64,000 nucleotides of DNA from Bermanella sp. WJH001 (GTDB taxonomy: Bacteria > Pseudomonadota > Gammaproteobacteria > Pseudomonadales > Oceanobacteraceae). Below the pieces are notes generated by a model. That model was not told the DNA's origin, made no database searches, and saw nothing but the letters and a program-made list of their open reading frames with translations. The stretch covers positions 1,668,190 through 1,732,189 of the forward strand of contig NZ_JASJOO010000002.1 of NCBI RefSeq assembly GCF_030070105.1, in the 5' to 3' direction. Shown here one piece after another: positions 16,513-28,066 of this stretch; within the stretch, counting starts at the first letter, position 1; every line of letters begins with the position of its first letter. Position numbers and translations under genes: made by a program.

Positions 16513-16548
16513 TAAAAAAGCCCCACACACTCATTGATGCATGGGGCT
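16513..16548 (-). terminator. Hairpin between rpe and gph
   Basis: On the minus strand AGCCCC...GGGGCT (arms 16548-16543 and 16524-16519, large loop) is followed by six U. The GGGG of the descending arm sits where the gph ribosome site would be, so termination, mRNA processing or gph translation control could be linked here. Confidence 0.6.
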
Positions 16549-16565
16549 AATATTCCTATTAATGA

Positions 16566-17255
16566 TTACGCAGTGGCTTTTGCAATTTCAGCGCGCATGG
16601 CATCAATTGTAGTTTTGTAATCTGGCGCATTAAAGATTGCAGAACCGGCCACAAATGTATCAGCACCTGCCGCTGCAATTTCACCAATATTGTCAACTTT
16701 TACACCGCCATCAATTTCTAGGCGGATGTCAAACCCTGATGCATCAATTTTTGCACGAGCCGCTTTTAATTTCTCAAGGGTATTAGGAATAAAACTCTGA
16801 CCACCAAAACCTGGGTTAACTGACATTAGCAACACCATGTCAATTTTATCCATCACATAATCTAAATAATGCAAAGGCGTAGCTGGGTTAAACACCAAAC
16901 CCGCCTTGCAACCTGCCGCTTTAATCAACTGCAAAGAGCGGTCAATGTGATCAGATGCTTCAGGGTGGAAGGTAATAAAGCTTGCACCTGCTTCAGCAAA
17001 GTCACCAATCATACGATCCACAGGGCTAACCATTAAATGCACATCAATGGGGGCTGTCACACCGTGATTACGCAGTGCCTTGCACACCATGGGCCCAATT
17101 GTCAGATTTGGCACGTAATGGTTATCCATCACGTCAAAGTGCACAATGTCAGCACCGGCCGCCAGAACGTTATCCACTTCTTCACCTAGGCGGGCAAAGT
17201 CAGCAGATAAAATAGACGGGGCTATTAATGGGGTTTTGTTTGATGCTGTGCTCAT
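16566..17255 (-). CDS. rpe: Ribulose-phosphate 3-epimerase
   Basis: Interconverts ribulose 5-phosphate and xylulose 5-phosphate in the pentose phosphate pathway. It is a TIM barrel of 229 residues with the family signatures [26 protein letters not shown] (metal His and Asp), [17 protein letters not shown] and EIDGGV (second catalytic Asp) all present. The ATG at 17255 has GAGAG in front; the TTG at 17267 is an unlikely start. It is followed at about 56 bp by gph with a hairpin in between. The 270 bases upstream separate it from the divergent plsC and hold no other gene. Confidence 0.95.
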   Translation of the reverse strand: MSTASNKTPLIAPSILSADFARLGEEVDNVLAAGADIVHFDVMDNHYVPNLTIGPMVCKALRNHGVTAPIDVHLMVSPVDRMIGDFAEAGASFITFHPEASDHIDRSLQLIKAAGCKAGLVFNPATPLHYLDYVMDKIDMVLLMSVNPGFGGQSFIPNTLEKLKAARAKIDASGFDIRLEIDGGVKVDNIGEIAAAGADTFVAGSAIFNAPDYKTTIDAMRAEIAKATA

Positions 17256-17525
17256 ATTTACTCTCAAATATCACCAAATGTTGCAATGGCAGCCATTGTA
17301 CCTAATTTCCCCAAAATTGCCTGCATTGCTGTGTAACAGCCAACTTTTAGTTAGTGCTCATTCACATATTGATGACGATCACTTTGCTTTTAAATGACAA
17401 TTTGATTAATCTGCTGCGCACGCGTAACTAAGCTCCTATACTGTTTATAGTCCAATAAGTTTTCACTACGCGACCAATAACAATTAAAACGAAATAGATC
17501 ATCTTTTTCATAACTAGGCTCAATT

Positions 17526-18230
17526 ATGTATCTCATACGTATTTCTTTGGCTTTTGTCTGTCTTGCTTTGATTGCTTTAGCGCTAACCCCTCTTGCCATT
17601 TTCAGGCCTATGCACCGAAATAATATGGCCGACATCTCACAGGTTTGTGGTCGCTTTATGCTTTGGTATTGGGGGGCTGATTTAAAAATAGAAAACCCTG
17701 AACGTTTAGCCCCTGAAAAGCCCTGTGTCATGATCGCCAATCACCAAGATACCCATGATATTTTCTTTGCTGTGAATATTATTAAACATGGCACTGTCAC
17801 CATGGGAAAATGGGAGATGCTTTACGTGCCGTTTATTGGTTTATTATTTTTTCTTGCTGGAAACATAGTGATCAAACGCAGCAACAAAGAAAAAGCGCAA
17901 AAGGCATTAAGTATTGCAGGTAAAAAAATGAAACAAGATCAGCTATCCGTTTTGATTTTTCCAGAAGGCACTCGTAACTGGGGTAAGCCATTACCCTTTA
18001 AATTAGGTGCCTTTAAATTAGCCATTGAAGCGCAAGTGCCTATTCAACCGGTTTGCTTTTCTTTACGTCACATAACAATGGATTTTAAAAAATGGTGTAG
18101 CGGTACCGTGAGGGTAAAATGCCTAGCCCCCATTGAAACAACTGGGCTAAGCGAAAAAGATGCTGCCCAGCTAGCAAGCCGATGTCAGGCGTTGATTGAG
18201 CAGGAGTGCAAGAACATTAGCACGGACTAG
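17526..18230 (+). CDS. plsC: 1-acyl-sn-glycerol-3-phosphate acyltransferase
   Basis: Membrane-bound lysophosphatidic acid acyltransferase making phosphatidic acid for phospholipid synthesis. There are 234 residues with an N-terminal membrane helix (LAFVCLALIALALTPLAI) and a second hydrophobic stretch (FIGLLFFLAGNIV). The catalytic HX4D motif is NHQDTHD (residues about 71-77). The substrate-binding FPEGTRN lies near 145, and VPIQPVCF near 175. The gene stands alone. Its stop codon TAG is the first TAG of a heptamer tandem repeat. PlsC paralogs exist in many genomes, so whether this is the main enzyme is open. Confidence 0.88.
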   Translation: MYLIRISLAFVCLALIALALTPLAIFRPMHRNNMADISQVCGRFMLWYWGADLKIENPERLAPEKPCVMIANHQDTHDIFFAVNIIKHGTVTMGKWEMLYVPFIGLLFFLAGNIVIKRSNKEKAQKALSIAGKKMKQDQLSVLIFPEGTRNWGKPLPFKLGAFKLAIEAQVPIQPVCFSLRHITMDFKKWCSGTVRVKCLAPIETTGLSEKDAAQLASRCQALIEQECKNISTD

Positions 18231-18283
18231 ATGTTAGATGTTAGATGTTAGATGTTAGATGTTAGATGTTAGATGTTAGATGT
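18228..18283. repeat. Heptamer array, (TAGATGT) x 8
   Basis: Eight perfect copies of TAGATGT. The first TAG is the plsC stop codon. The unit is the same as in the array at the end of gph, but in the opposite relation to its gene: here the plus-strand gene stops on TAG, whereas gph stops on the complementary TAA. Confidence 0.97.
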
Positions 18284-18291
18284 ATTTGAAG

Positions 18292-18343
18292 GGTGGGCAT
18301 TGGCCACCGTCAACTGCTTGTGTCGGGCAATGCCCGACCTACC
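18292..18343. repeat. Two adjacent REP-like palindromes
   Basis: GGTGGGCATTGGCCACC (18292-18308) is followed by GTCGGGCAATGCCCGACCTAC (18322-18343). The second matches the pattern of the palindrome in the 123-bp array near 10-11 kb (GTCAGGCAATGCCTGACCTAC) with compensating changes that keep the stem. It lies between plsC and djlA 3' ends. Confidence 0.8.
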
Positions 18344-18389
18344 GCCGCCCTAAGCCTATCGAAAGGGGCTATCGGGTATCCATATACCT

Positions 18390-20887
<2,498 letters not shown>

Positions 20888-20940
20888 TATGAACACTGGC
20901 CCTTGTTTGGGATAAAACGTACAATTTTAGATTTAGCGCA

Positions 20941-21059
20941 CAATAACATAAGTTTAAGCTTTGATTATGAATTTCAACACACTATGGCCGATACTACTGC
21001 CGTAATTTTTCATACGTCTCAATAACATAAGATTTAGCTTTGATTAGGAATTTCAACAA
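20941..21059. repeat. Direct repeat in the amgK-lptD intergenic region
   Basis: Two 40-bp copies, 20941-20980 and 21020-21059, share CAATAACATAAG, TTAGCTTTGATTA and GAATTTCAACA with a few mismatches, 79 bp apart. The second copy forms the lptD leader directly before the ATG at 21061. In the first copy an ATG follows at nearly the same distance but its frame is soon closed. This looks like a duplicated promoter/leader segment. Confidence 0.85.
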
Positions 21060-21060
21060 T

Positions 21061-23475
21061 ATGCCACGCAAAGGGCTTCTCTTTCTTGCCATAGTGGCGG
21101 CCTCAACTCAGGCTAATTCTGTCGCGCCTTACGATCAGTTGGGCTGGACAACCCGTGATCAATTGCCTGCCGAAAGCCAGCTAAACCTCCCTAGTTTCTG
21201 TAGTGGCAATTATGTGTCTGCGACCATAGCCAATTCAGAAGGCGACGCCATGGAAATATTAAGTGACAGCGGTGAATTTGTTGAAAAACAAGGCGCGGTG
21301 TTTACTGGCAATGTGGTGGTGCAGCAGTCTGGTCGTCAAATAAACGCTGACAGTGCGATTTACAATCAAGACTCTGGTTTGGCTAAATTTGCAGGCGCTA
21401 TCCGTTTTCGTGGCGACGACATGGCCATGAGCGCTGCGCAAATGGACTACAACATCAATTCAGGCATCGCCAGTCTTGAACAAGCTCATTATGTCATTGC
21501 CCCACTGCATTTGCGCGGTGAAGCTGGGCGCATCGAGTTAGCTGAAAACAGCCACGCCAGTTTATTTGATGCAAGTTATACCTTTTGTGAACCCGGCCAT
21601 AACGATTGGGACATTGCCGCCAGCGAGATTTATTTAAATCAAGCAGATGGTTATGGTGAAGCGTGGCACGGTCGATTACGCATTAAAGACATCCCGGTCA
21701 TGTACTTACCTTACTATCGCTTCCCTCTTGGGCCTGACCGCTTAACCGGTTTTTTAAACCCAGAGCTTAGTCTAAGCGTGCGCACACCCGGTGGTGAGCT
21801 TGGTAACACCGAGGTTCGAGTCAATCAATTTGCTACCCCTTTTTACTTTAATATCGCCCCCAATTATGACGACACCTACACCCCTCGATTTGTGGATGGC
21901 CACGGTATTATTCATGAAAATGAATTCCGCTACTTAAATGCAGCCGGTCGTGGTGATTTTAGTGTCAGCTACCTTGGTAGCGATGAAGCCAATGATAAAG
22001 ACTCAAGCGATGACGAGTTTCGCAAACAAGAGCGCTGGTCACGTTCGCTTCAGCATAAAGGTCAGTTTTCCAAAAACATACAAAACCGCATCGACTACAA
22101 CGAAGTCAGTGATGAGGATTTCGAAGATGACTTTAACAGCACCGGCATTATCAGCCGCGTAAGCCATTTAAAACAAAACGCCGAAGTCGAATACAACGAC
22201 GGCCAATGGCAATTACTCACCCGTGTTGAACAGTATCAAACCATTGATGAAGCCGTCGCTGATAGCAGTCGTCCATTTAGCCGACTGCCTCAAGTGGAGT
22301 TGTCCCGTTTAAATAAATTTAACTACAACACCCTAAATTATGATGCCAAGGTGCAAGCCACTCGCTTCACACGAGACCATGATGGCATCTCAGGTGGCAG
22401 CCTCATAGACGGTGAACGCTTTCATACAGAAGTGGGCATTAGCTACCCACTGCAAACGGTTTATGGGTTTATCACCCCAAAAGTACAGGCCATGTACACC
22501 CAATACAGTTTCCAAAACCTAAATGACACACTCATCACCAGTGGCTATGAAGATGAAGTGAGCCGTGATGTGACCATTAGCAGCATCGACAGTGGTTTGT
22601 TTTTTGAGCGTAATTTCCAGTTTGCTGAGCAAAGTTTTGTGCAAACATTAGAGCCGCGATTAATGCTGGCGTATATCCCGTATGTTGACCAAAGCCAGAT
22701 CCCCCTATTCGACACCACTGAAACCACTTTCAGCTACAGCAGTTTGTTCAGCCCCAACCGCTTTACCGGGCTTGACCGTGTTGGTGATACCCAACAGGTT
22801 ACCCTGGGTTTAACCACCCGCTTTTTAAATGAAACCGGCCTAGAAGTATTACGCGCCAGTATTGGACAAGTGCATTACTTTAATGATCGCAAAGTGGAGC
22901 TATCTCCTTTAGATGTGACACTTGAAGATGATGACACTAAATCCAGCTCATCCCTTGCCGGTGAGTTTCAATGGTTATTTGCCGATAACTGGCGCACCCG
23001 CCTAGATGTACAATACGACCCACACGCCCAGAGCGATGAAGAGCCCGTCGAAAAAGCCAGCGCACAGTTAAACTATCAAAGCCCCAATAACTGGTTATTT
23101 GATATGAACTTTAGCCACGTTGAAGCGGCTCAACAAAAACAAGTGGGCATCGCGTTTTTTGTACCTGTAAACGATAGCTGGGCGTTTTATGCACAAAAGA
23201 AACACGATATCTGGTCTTATGACGATGCCGTGCAGCAAACCAAAGAAGATGAAAATTTATTGAACATTGAAGGCCTTGTGGGCATCGAATATCAAAATTG
23301 TTGCTGGCGCGCCCAGTTTACATACGAAGAACATACACGCAGTGACAGCACCAAGGACTACCAATATATGCTGCAACTGCACCTTAAAGGCTTGGGTATT
23401 CTTGGTGGCAAGAGCGACGATATCTTAAGCGAACGCATATTAGGTTACGATCAGAGGCAGATTCATGATTATTAA
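21061..23475 (+). CDS. lptD: LPS-assembly protein LptD
   Basis: Outer membrane translocon that inserts lipopolysaccharide into the outer leaflet together with LptE. The product has about 804 residues. A signal peptide lies at 1-20 (LFLAIVAASTQA). An N-terminal jellyroll/OstA domain (DSGEFVEKQGAVFTGNVVVQQSGRQINADSAIY) is followed by the 26-strand barrel. The conserved cysteines needed for the interdomain disulfides are visible: FCSGN near 46, a Cys in YTFCEPG, and the C-terminal pair NCCW. The ATG at 21061 is preferred over a TTG at 21040. It heads the operon with surA, whose start overlaps its stop by 11 bases. SurA is the chaperone that helps fold LptD. Confidence 0.95.
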   Translation: MPRKGLLFLAIVAASTQANSVAPYDQLGWTTRDQLPAESQLNLPSFCSGNYVSATIANSEGDAMEILSDSGEFVEKQGAVFTGNVVVQQSGRQINADSAIYNQDSGLAKFAGAIRFRGDDMAMSAAQMDYNINSGIASLEQAHYVIAPLHLRGEAGRIELAENSHASLFDASYTFCEPGHNDWDIAASEIYLNQADGYGEAWHGRLRIKDIPVMYLPYYRFPLGPDRLTGFLNPELSLSVRTPGGELGNTEVRVNQFATPFYFNIAPNYDDTYTPRFVDGHGIIHENEFRYLNAAGRGDFSVSYLGSDEANDKDSSDDEFRKQERWSRSLQHKGQFSKNIQNRIDYNEVSDEDFEDDFNSTGIISRVSHLKQNAEVEYNDGQWQLLTRVEQYQTIDEAVADSSRPFSRLPQVELSRLNKFNYNTLNYDAKVQATRFTRDHDGISGGSLIDGERFHTEVGISYPLQTVYGFITPKVQAMYTQYSFQNLNDTLITSGYEDEVSRDVTISSIDSGLFFERNFQFAEQSFVQTLEPRLMLAYIPYVDQSQIPLFDTTETTFSYSSLFSPNRFTGLDRVGDTQQVTLGLTTRFLNETGLEVLRASIGQVHYFNDRKVELSPLDVTLEDDDTKSSSSLAGEFQWLFADNWRTRLDVQYDPHAQSDEEPVEKASAQLNYQSPNNWLFDMNFSHVEAAQQKQVGIAFFVPVNDSWAFYAQKKHDIWSYDDAVQQTKEDENLLNIEGLVGIEYQNCCWRAQFTYEEHTRSDSTKDYQYMLQLHLKGLGILGGKSDDILSERILGYDQRQIHDY

Positions 23476-24766
23476 ACACGCTATTCAGCGCCGTTGGCTG
23501 GGCGCTATTTTCGCATCATTAGTGTTAACCACCCCGTTTGCACAGGCACAATTAAAGAGTATCGACCGTATTACCGCTGTGGTGGATGACGACGTCATCA
23601 TGCAAAGTGAACTCGATACACGGGTACAAGTGGTTAAAAATCAAAGCAAAGGCATGCGCTTACCGCCGGATGATGTGCTTGCCCAACAAGTGTTAGAGCG
23701 TTTGATTACCGAGAGCATTCAAATGCAAATGGCAGATCGCTCTGGTATTCGCATTAATGATCAACAACTTAATCAAACCATTGCCACCATCGCCAAACAA
23801 AACAACATGAGCCTGCGCCAGTTCCAGCAAGCCCTAGAAAAAGACGGCGTACCTTATGCAGAAGCACGAGAACAAATTCGCCGTGAACGTGTGATTTCAG
23901 AAGTGCAGCGTTACCGCGTAGGCAGTAAAATTCAAATCAGCGAGCAAGACATTGATGGCTTTTTAAACAGCGCCAGAGGTCAAAGTGCCACGGCTGAAGA
24001 ATACCGCCTTGGGCATATCTTGATTCAAGTGCCTAGCCAAGCAAACAAAGAACAACTTAAAAAAGCGCAAAACAAAGCGAAAAAAATTGTAAAAGACTTG
24101 CGCAAAGGCGCTGACTTCGAAGAAACCGCAGTGGCCAACTCGGAAGGTCGTAACGCATTAAAAGGCGGTGATTTAGGCTGGAGAAAAGAAGCAGAGTTAC
24201 CATCCCTGTTTGCTGACATCGTACCCAGCTTAAAAAAAGGCGGCATCAGCGACCCTATTCGCAGCGCCAGTGGTTTCCACATTATTAAAATCACCGACAA
24301 ACGCGGTGGCGATGAGCAGCTAGTACGTCAAACTCGTGCCCGTCACATTTTAATTCAAGAAACCACCATTCGTGACGAAGCACAAAGCGAACAACTCATT
24401 AACGAGCTATATAAACGCGTACAAAAAGGCGAAGATTTTGCCAAACTCGCCAAAGAATTTAGTGACGACCCAGGCAGTAAGGTAAGCGGTGGTGACCTTA
24501 ACTGGATAAACGATGGCGACATGGTGCCCGCATTTGAAAACACCATGAAAGCCACCGAAAAAGGCCAGACCAGCAAACCATTTAAATCGCGCTTTGGCTG
24601 GCACATTTTGCAAGTCACCGATTATCGTCAAAAAGACATGGGTGAAGAAGTTCAACGCAATCAAGCACGCCAACTGCTTTACACTCGTCGTTTTGAAGAA
24701 GAACTGCCAGTTTGGTTACGTCAAATCCGTGCCGATGCTTACGTGGAAATAAAGAATGAGCTATAG
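23465..24766 (+). CDS. surA: Periplasmic chaperone and peptidyl-prolyl isomerase SurA
   Basis: Escorts unfolded outer membrane proteins, LptD among them, through the periplasm. It has 433 residues with a signal peptide (cleavage after AQA, near residue 28), the N-terminal chaperone segment beginning IDRITAVVDDDVIMQSELD, and two parvulin domains. These lie near 172-273 (YRLGHILIQVP...GGDLGWRKEAELPSLF) and 284-387 (ARHILIQETT...SGGDLNWINDGDMVPAFE). A C-terminal helix closes the fold. The start overlaps lptD by 11 bases and the stop overlaps pdxA by 11 bases, so translation of the three is probably coupled. Confidence 0.96.
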   Translation: MIIKHAIQRRWLGAIFASLVLTTPFAQAQLKSIDRITAVVDDDVIMQSELDTRVQVVKNQSKGMRLPPDDVLAQQVLERLITESIQMQMADRSGIRINDQQLNQTIATIAKQNNMSLRQFQQALEKDGVPYAEAREQIRRERVISEVQRYRVGSKIQISEQDIDGFLNSARGQSATAEEYRLGHILIQVPSQANKEQLKKAQNKAKKIVKDLRKGADFEETAVANSEGRNALKGGDLGWRKEAELPSLFADIVPSLKKGGISDPIRSASGFHIIKITDKRGGDEQLVRQTRARHILIQETTIRDEAQSEQLINELYKRVQKGEDFAKLAKEFSDDPGSKVSGGDLNWINDGDMVPAFENTMKATEKGQTSKPFKSRFGWHILQVTDYRQKDMGEEVQRNQARQLLYTRRFEEELPVWLRQIRADAYVEIKNEL

Positions 24767-25751
24767 GTTAGCCCTCACCGTTGGCGAACCTGCGGGCATT
24801 GGTCCTGACTTAACCGTCACCCTTGCTCAGCAACGTCACAACCACCAAATAATTGCCATTTGCGACCCCGATTTATTACGCCGTCGCGCGGCTGCATTAA
24901 ACCTGCCTCTTACCATTAAACTGTTTGAAGGCACAGATCACACACCGGCAAAAGCCGGTGAGATCTGGGTAAACCCAATTAAGCTTGCGCAGCCAGAACA
25001 GATTGGTGTTTTAAATCCGGCGAATGGCCAATATGTGCTCGATACATTGAGCCATGCCGCTCAAGGCTGCCTAGACGGTTTATATGACGCCATGGTCACC
25101 GCCCCCGTTCACAAAGGGGTGATTAACGAAGCTGGGGTTGCTTTTACCGGCCATACTGAATTTTTAGAAGAATACACACACACAGAACGTGTGGTGATGA
25201 TGCTGGCAACCAAAGGCTTGATGGTAGCATTAGTGACCACTCACTTACCGCTAAAAGACGTACCGGATGCCATTACCCCTGAGCGCCTTACTCAAGTCAT
25301 TAACGTATTAGACACGGATCTAAAGCGTTATTTTGCTCTGCCTAATGCCAATATCCTAGTGTGTGGATTAAACCCCCACGCTGGCGAAGGGGGTCACATG
25401 GGCTCCGAAGAAATCAATGTGATTGAGCCAACATTGGCCAAACTGCGTGAACAAGGCATCGGCTTAAGTGCGCCGTTGCCCGCTGACACACTCTTCACAG
25501 ACAAGGTACTTAAAACCGGTGATGCTGTGTTAGCCATGTATCACGACCAAGGTTTACCCGTATTAAAATACAAAGGCTTCGGCCAAGCAGCTAACATTAC
25601 ACTAGGCTTACCTATTATTCGTACATCAGTGGATCACGGCACCGCCTTAGATTTAGCCGGCACAGGCAAAGCCGATAGCGGCAGTTTACACACCGCCATT
25701 GCATACGCCGAGCTTATGGCCGCCAGCCGTGCAGCCCACAAAGGAAACTAA
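24756..25751 (+). CDS. pdxA: 4-hydroxythreonine-4-phosphate dehydrogenase
   Basis: NAD-dependent enzyme of the DXP-dependent vitamin B6 pathway that oxidises 4-phosphohydroxy-threonine before condensation by PdxJ. It has 331 residues. GEPAGIGPDL near the N-terminus, TAPVHKGVIN, the metal-binding His of FTGHTEFLEE, and MYHDQGLPVLK are all present. An ATG at 24756 sits inside the surA end. It is followed by rsmA after one base, as in the conserved surA-pdxA-rsmA-apaG-apaH order. Confidence 0.95.
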   Translation: MSYRLALTVGEPAGIGPDLTVTLAQQRHNHQIIAICDPDLLRRRAAALNLPLTIKLFEGTDHTPAKAGEIWVNPIKLAQPEQIGVLNPANGQYVLDTLSHAAQGCLDGLYDAMVTAPVHKGVINEAGVAFTGHTEFLEEYTHTERVVMMLATKGLMVALVTTHLPLKDVPDAITPERLTQVINVLDTDLKRYFALPNANILVCGLNPHAGEGGHMGSEEINVIEPTLAKLREQGIGLSAPLPADTLFTDKVLKTGDAVLAMYHDQGLPVLKYKGFGQAANITLGLPIIRTSVDHGTALDLAGTGKADSGSLHTAIAYAELMAASRAAHKGN

Positions 25752-25752
25752 C

Positions 25753-26565
25753 ATGTCTCGCCAACACATGGGTCACCAAGCCCGTAAACGCTTTGGTCAA
25801 AACTTTTTACATGACCCAAATGTGATTCGTAATATCGTCAAAAGCATTCGCCCAAAAGTGGGTGACAACATGGTGGAGATCGGCCCGGGTATGGGCGCCA
25901 TCACAGAAGAATTATTAGATGCCACCGAAGGCTATCTAAACGTGGTCGAGCTAGACCGCGACTTAATCCCAGGTTTGAACGTCAAATTTTTCAACATGCC
26001 AGGCTTCAAAATCCATGAAGCCGATGCGTTAAAATTTGATTTTGGTAGTTTATACGAACAAGAGCGCCCTCTTCGCATTGTGGGTAACTTGCCGTACAAC
26101 ATCTCTACCCCATTGATTTTTCACTTACTAAGCTACACCGGCAAAGTAAAAGACATGCACTTCATGCTGCAAAAAGAAGTGGTACAACGCATGGCGGCAG
26201 GCCCTGGTGATAATAACTATGGTCGTTTATCCATCATGGCCCAGTACCATTGTGAAGTGCAGCATTTATTTGATGTGGGCCCAGGTGCATTCAAACCTGC
26301 GCCTAAAGTGGACAGCGCCATCGTGCGTATGGTCCCTTACAAAGAGATCCCACACCCGGTTAAAGATTACCGAACCCTTGAGAACATTGTGCGTGAAAGC
26401 TTCTCTATGCGTCGTAAAACGTTAAAAAATAATTTAAAAAATACCATCAGCGCAGAGCAATTAGAATCACTAGGCATTGACCCAACCTTGCGCCCTGAAC
26501 GCCTAGGTTTAGCTGAATTTGCCCGTATTGCTGACTTTGTATTTGACGAGGCAAACCATGGCTAA
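25753..26565 (+). CDS. rsmA: 16S rRNA dimethyladenosine transferase
   Basis: KsgA-type enzyme that dimethylates the two adjacent adenosines near the 3' end of 16S rRNA during late 30S assembly. It has 270 residues. The SAM-binding region has KRFGQNFLHD, MVEIGPGMGAITEEL, VVELDRDL and the catalytic NLPYNIST. The C-terminal helical domain has FSMRRKTLKNNL. The start is the ATG at 25753, directly after AAGGAAACTAAC. A TTG 54 bases upstream lies in pdxA and is ignored. Confidence 0.96.
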   Translation: MSRQHMGHQARKRFGQNFLHDPNVIRNIVKSIRPKVGDNMVEIGPGMGAITEELLDATEGYLNVVELDRDLIPGLNVKFFNMPGFKIHEADALKFDFGSLYEQERPLRIVGNLPYNISTPLIFHLLSYTGKVKDMHFMLQKEVVQRMAAGPGDNNYGRLSIMAQYHCEVQHLFDVGPGAFKPAPKVDSAIVRMVPYKEIPHPVKDYRTLENIVRESFSMRRKTLKNNLKNTISAEQLESLGIDPTLRPERLGLAEFARIADFVFDEANHG

Positions 26566-26929
26566 AGTATTCGTACATGTGATGCCCCACTACATGACAG
26601 AAGAATCATCGCCGGCAAAAAAGCGCTACGTCTTTAGTTATACGGTCAGTATCACCAACGAAACTTTAGAGCCCGTGCAATTGATGTCACGCCATTGGAT
26701 TATCACCAATGGTGAAACCCTCGACACTCAAGAAGTGCGCGGTGAAGGGGTTATCGGGCAGCAACCTATTATCAAACCCGGAGACAGTTACACCTACACC
26801 TCCGGCACCGTAATGGAAACACCCGTGGGCACCATGAATGGCCACTACACCATGCTTGATCATAAGGGCGAGCTGTTTGATGTCACCATTCCTGTTTTCA
26901 CCCTTGCCGCCACCAATAGCGTGCACTAA
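26558..26929 (+). CDS. apaG: ApaG protein
   Basis: A 123-residue immunoglobulin-like beta-sandwich protein (ApaG/DUF525) of uncertain biochemical role, almost always found beside apaH. The family core is clear: FSYTVSITNETLEPVQLMSRHWIITNG, GEGVIGQQPIIKPGDSYTYTSG and GTMNGHY. The ATG at 26558 overlaps the end of rsmA by eight bases. A longer frame beginning at 26519 is not supported. It is followed by apaH after two bases. Confidence 0.95.
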   Translation: MAKVFVHVMPHYMTEESSPAKKRYVFSYTVSITNETLEPVQLMSRHWIITNGETLDTQEVRGEGVIGQQPIIKPGDSYTYTSGTVMETPVGTMNGHYTMLDHKGELFDVTIPVFTLAATNSVH

Positions 26930-26931
26930 TC

Positions 26932-27735
26932 ATGAGAACCTTTGCTGTCGGAGATATTCAAGGCTGCCTACCACCACTGCTTAAACTGCTGGATAAAGTG
27001 AACTTTGACCCTGCTGCCGATCAGCTATGGTGTGTTGGCGACTTAGTGAACCGAGGCCCTGACAGCTTGGGTACCCTTGAGTTTTTACACAGCATTCGTC
27101 ATAACTGCAAAATTGTCTTAGGCAACCATGACCTGCATTTACTGGCCATGGCCTGCGGTCAAAAAGCCATTAAAAAAGATGGTGACCTTGATCGCATCAT
27201 CGCATCAAAAAACTCAGATACGTTATTTAAATGGTTACGCAAACAACCCCTTTTACAATGGGATAAAGAACGTAAATTGGCCATGTGCCATGCGGGCATT
27301 CCACCCATGTGGAACTTAAAAAAAGCCAAAGCCTTATCCGAAGAAGTAGAAGTGGTTTTACAAAGTCGCCATCACAAAAAATTCTTCCGCCATATGTATG
27401 GTAATTATCCTGATCTGTGGGATGACGATTTAGTTGGCACCGAGCGCCTGCGTACCATTACCAATTATTTTACACGCATGCGTTATTTAGGCCCCAACGG
27501 CGAATTAGATTTAGATAATAAACAAGCCCCAAGCAATGAACACGGTCCACTGAAACCTTGGTTTAGCTATCCTCATCAATTAAAAAAAACCACGTTATTG
27601 TTTGGTCACTGGGCCGCATTAAACGGCGTATTTAATCAACCCAATGTGATTGGCTTAGACACAGGTTGTGTGTGGGGTGGCCCCATGACATTACTGCACA
27701 TCGAAACCAATAAACGTTACCGACAAACTCTTTAA
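26932..27735 (+). CDS. apaH: Symmetrical diadenosine tetraphosphatase
   Basis: Hydrolyses Ap4A to two ADP and removes Np4 caps from bacterial mRNA in E. coli. It has 267 residues. The phosphoesterase motifs read GDIQGC, VGDLVNRGPDS, LGNHDLH, MCHAGIPP and FGHWAAL, all in expected positions. It is cotranscribed with apaG. Confidence 0.95.
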   Translation: MRTFAVGDIQGCLPPLLKLLDKVNFDPAADQLWCVGDLVNRGPDSLGTLEFLHSIRHNCKIVLGNHDLHLLAMACGQKAIKKDGDLDRIIASKNSDTLFKWLRKQPLLQWDKERKLAMCHAGIPPMWNLKKAKALSEEVEVVLQSRHHKKFFRHMYGNYPDLWDDDLVGTERLRTITNYFTRMRYLGPNGELDLDNKQAPSNEHGPLKPWFSYPHQLKKTTLLFGHWAALNGVFNQPNVIGLDTGCVWGGPMTLLHIETNKRYRQTL

Positions 27736-27748
27736 TTTTGGTGAATCC

Positions 27749-28066
27749 ATGTTTGAACGCATCAGCATAAAACAACTTAATGATTTAATGGAAAGCGGCA
27801 AACCTCTGCACATTGTGGATATTCGTGACCCCCAAAGCTTTGCCGCCGGCCACATTATTAATGCCAAACCATTAGACAACAGCAACGTACAAGATTTTAT
27901 CGCCAACACCCCAAAAGACGACCACGTTTCTGTGTGTTGCTACCATGGCAACTCTAGCCAAGGGGCCGCCCAGTTTTTAGCAGAACAAGGTTTTACCAAT
28001 GTTTCTAGCCTTGATGGGGGTTTTGAAATGTGGAAACTCGCCAAGGCGGATAAGGTAGAAGTTTAG
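27749..28066 (+). CDS. glpE: Thiosulfate sulfurtransferase GlpE
   Basis: Single-domain rhodanese of 105 residues that transfers sulfane sulfur to cyanide or thioredoxin. The active-site loop is CYHGNSS with catalytic Cys64, the same loop as in E. coli GlpE. The N-terminal half carries IVDIRDPQSFAAGHI, typical of the fold. It ends the apaH operon. The TAG stop codon is the first TAG of a long heptamer array, so the gene's 3' end and the repeat are joined without a spacer. Confidence 0.93.
   Translation: MFERISIKQLNDLMESGKPLHIVDIRDPQSFAAGHIINAKPLDNSNVQDFIANTPKDDHVSVCCYHGNSSQGAAQFLAEQGFTNVSSLDGGFEMWKLAKADKVEV

Noticed and set aside
17390-17740. 116-codon minus-strand ORF overlapping the plsC start
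   Set aside because: It is largely antisense to plsC and has no recognisable domain or ribosome site.
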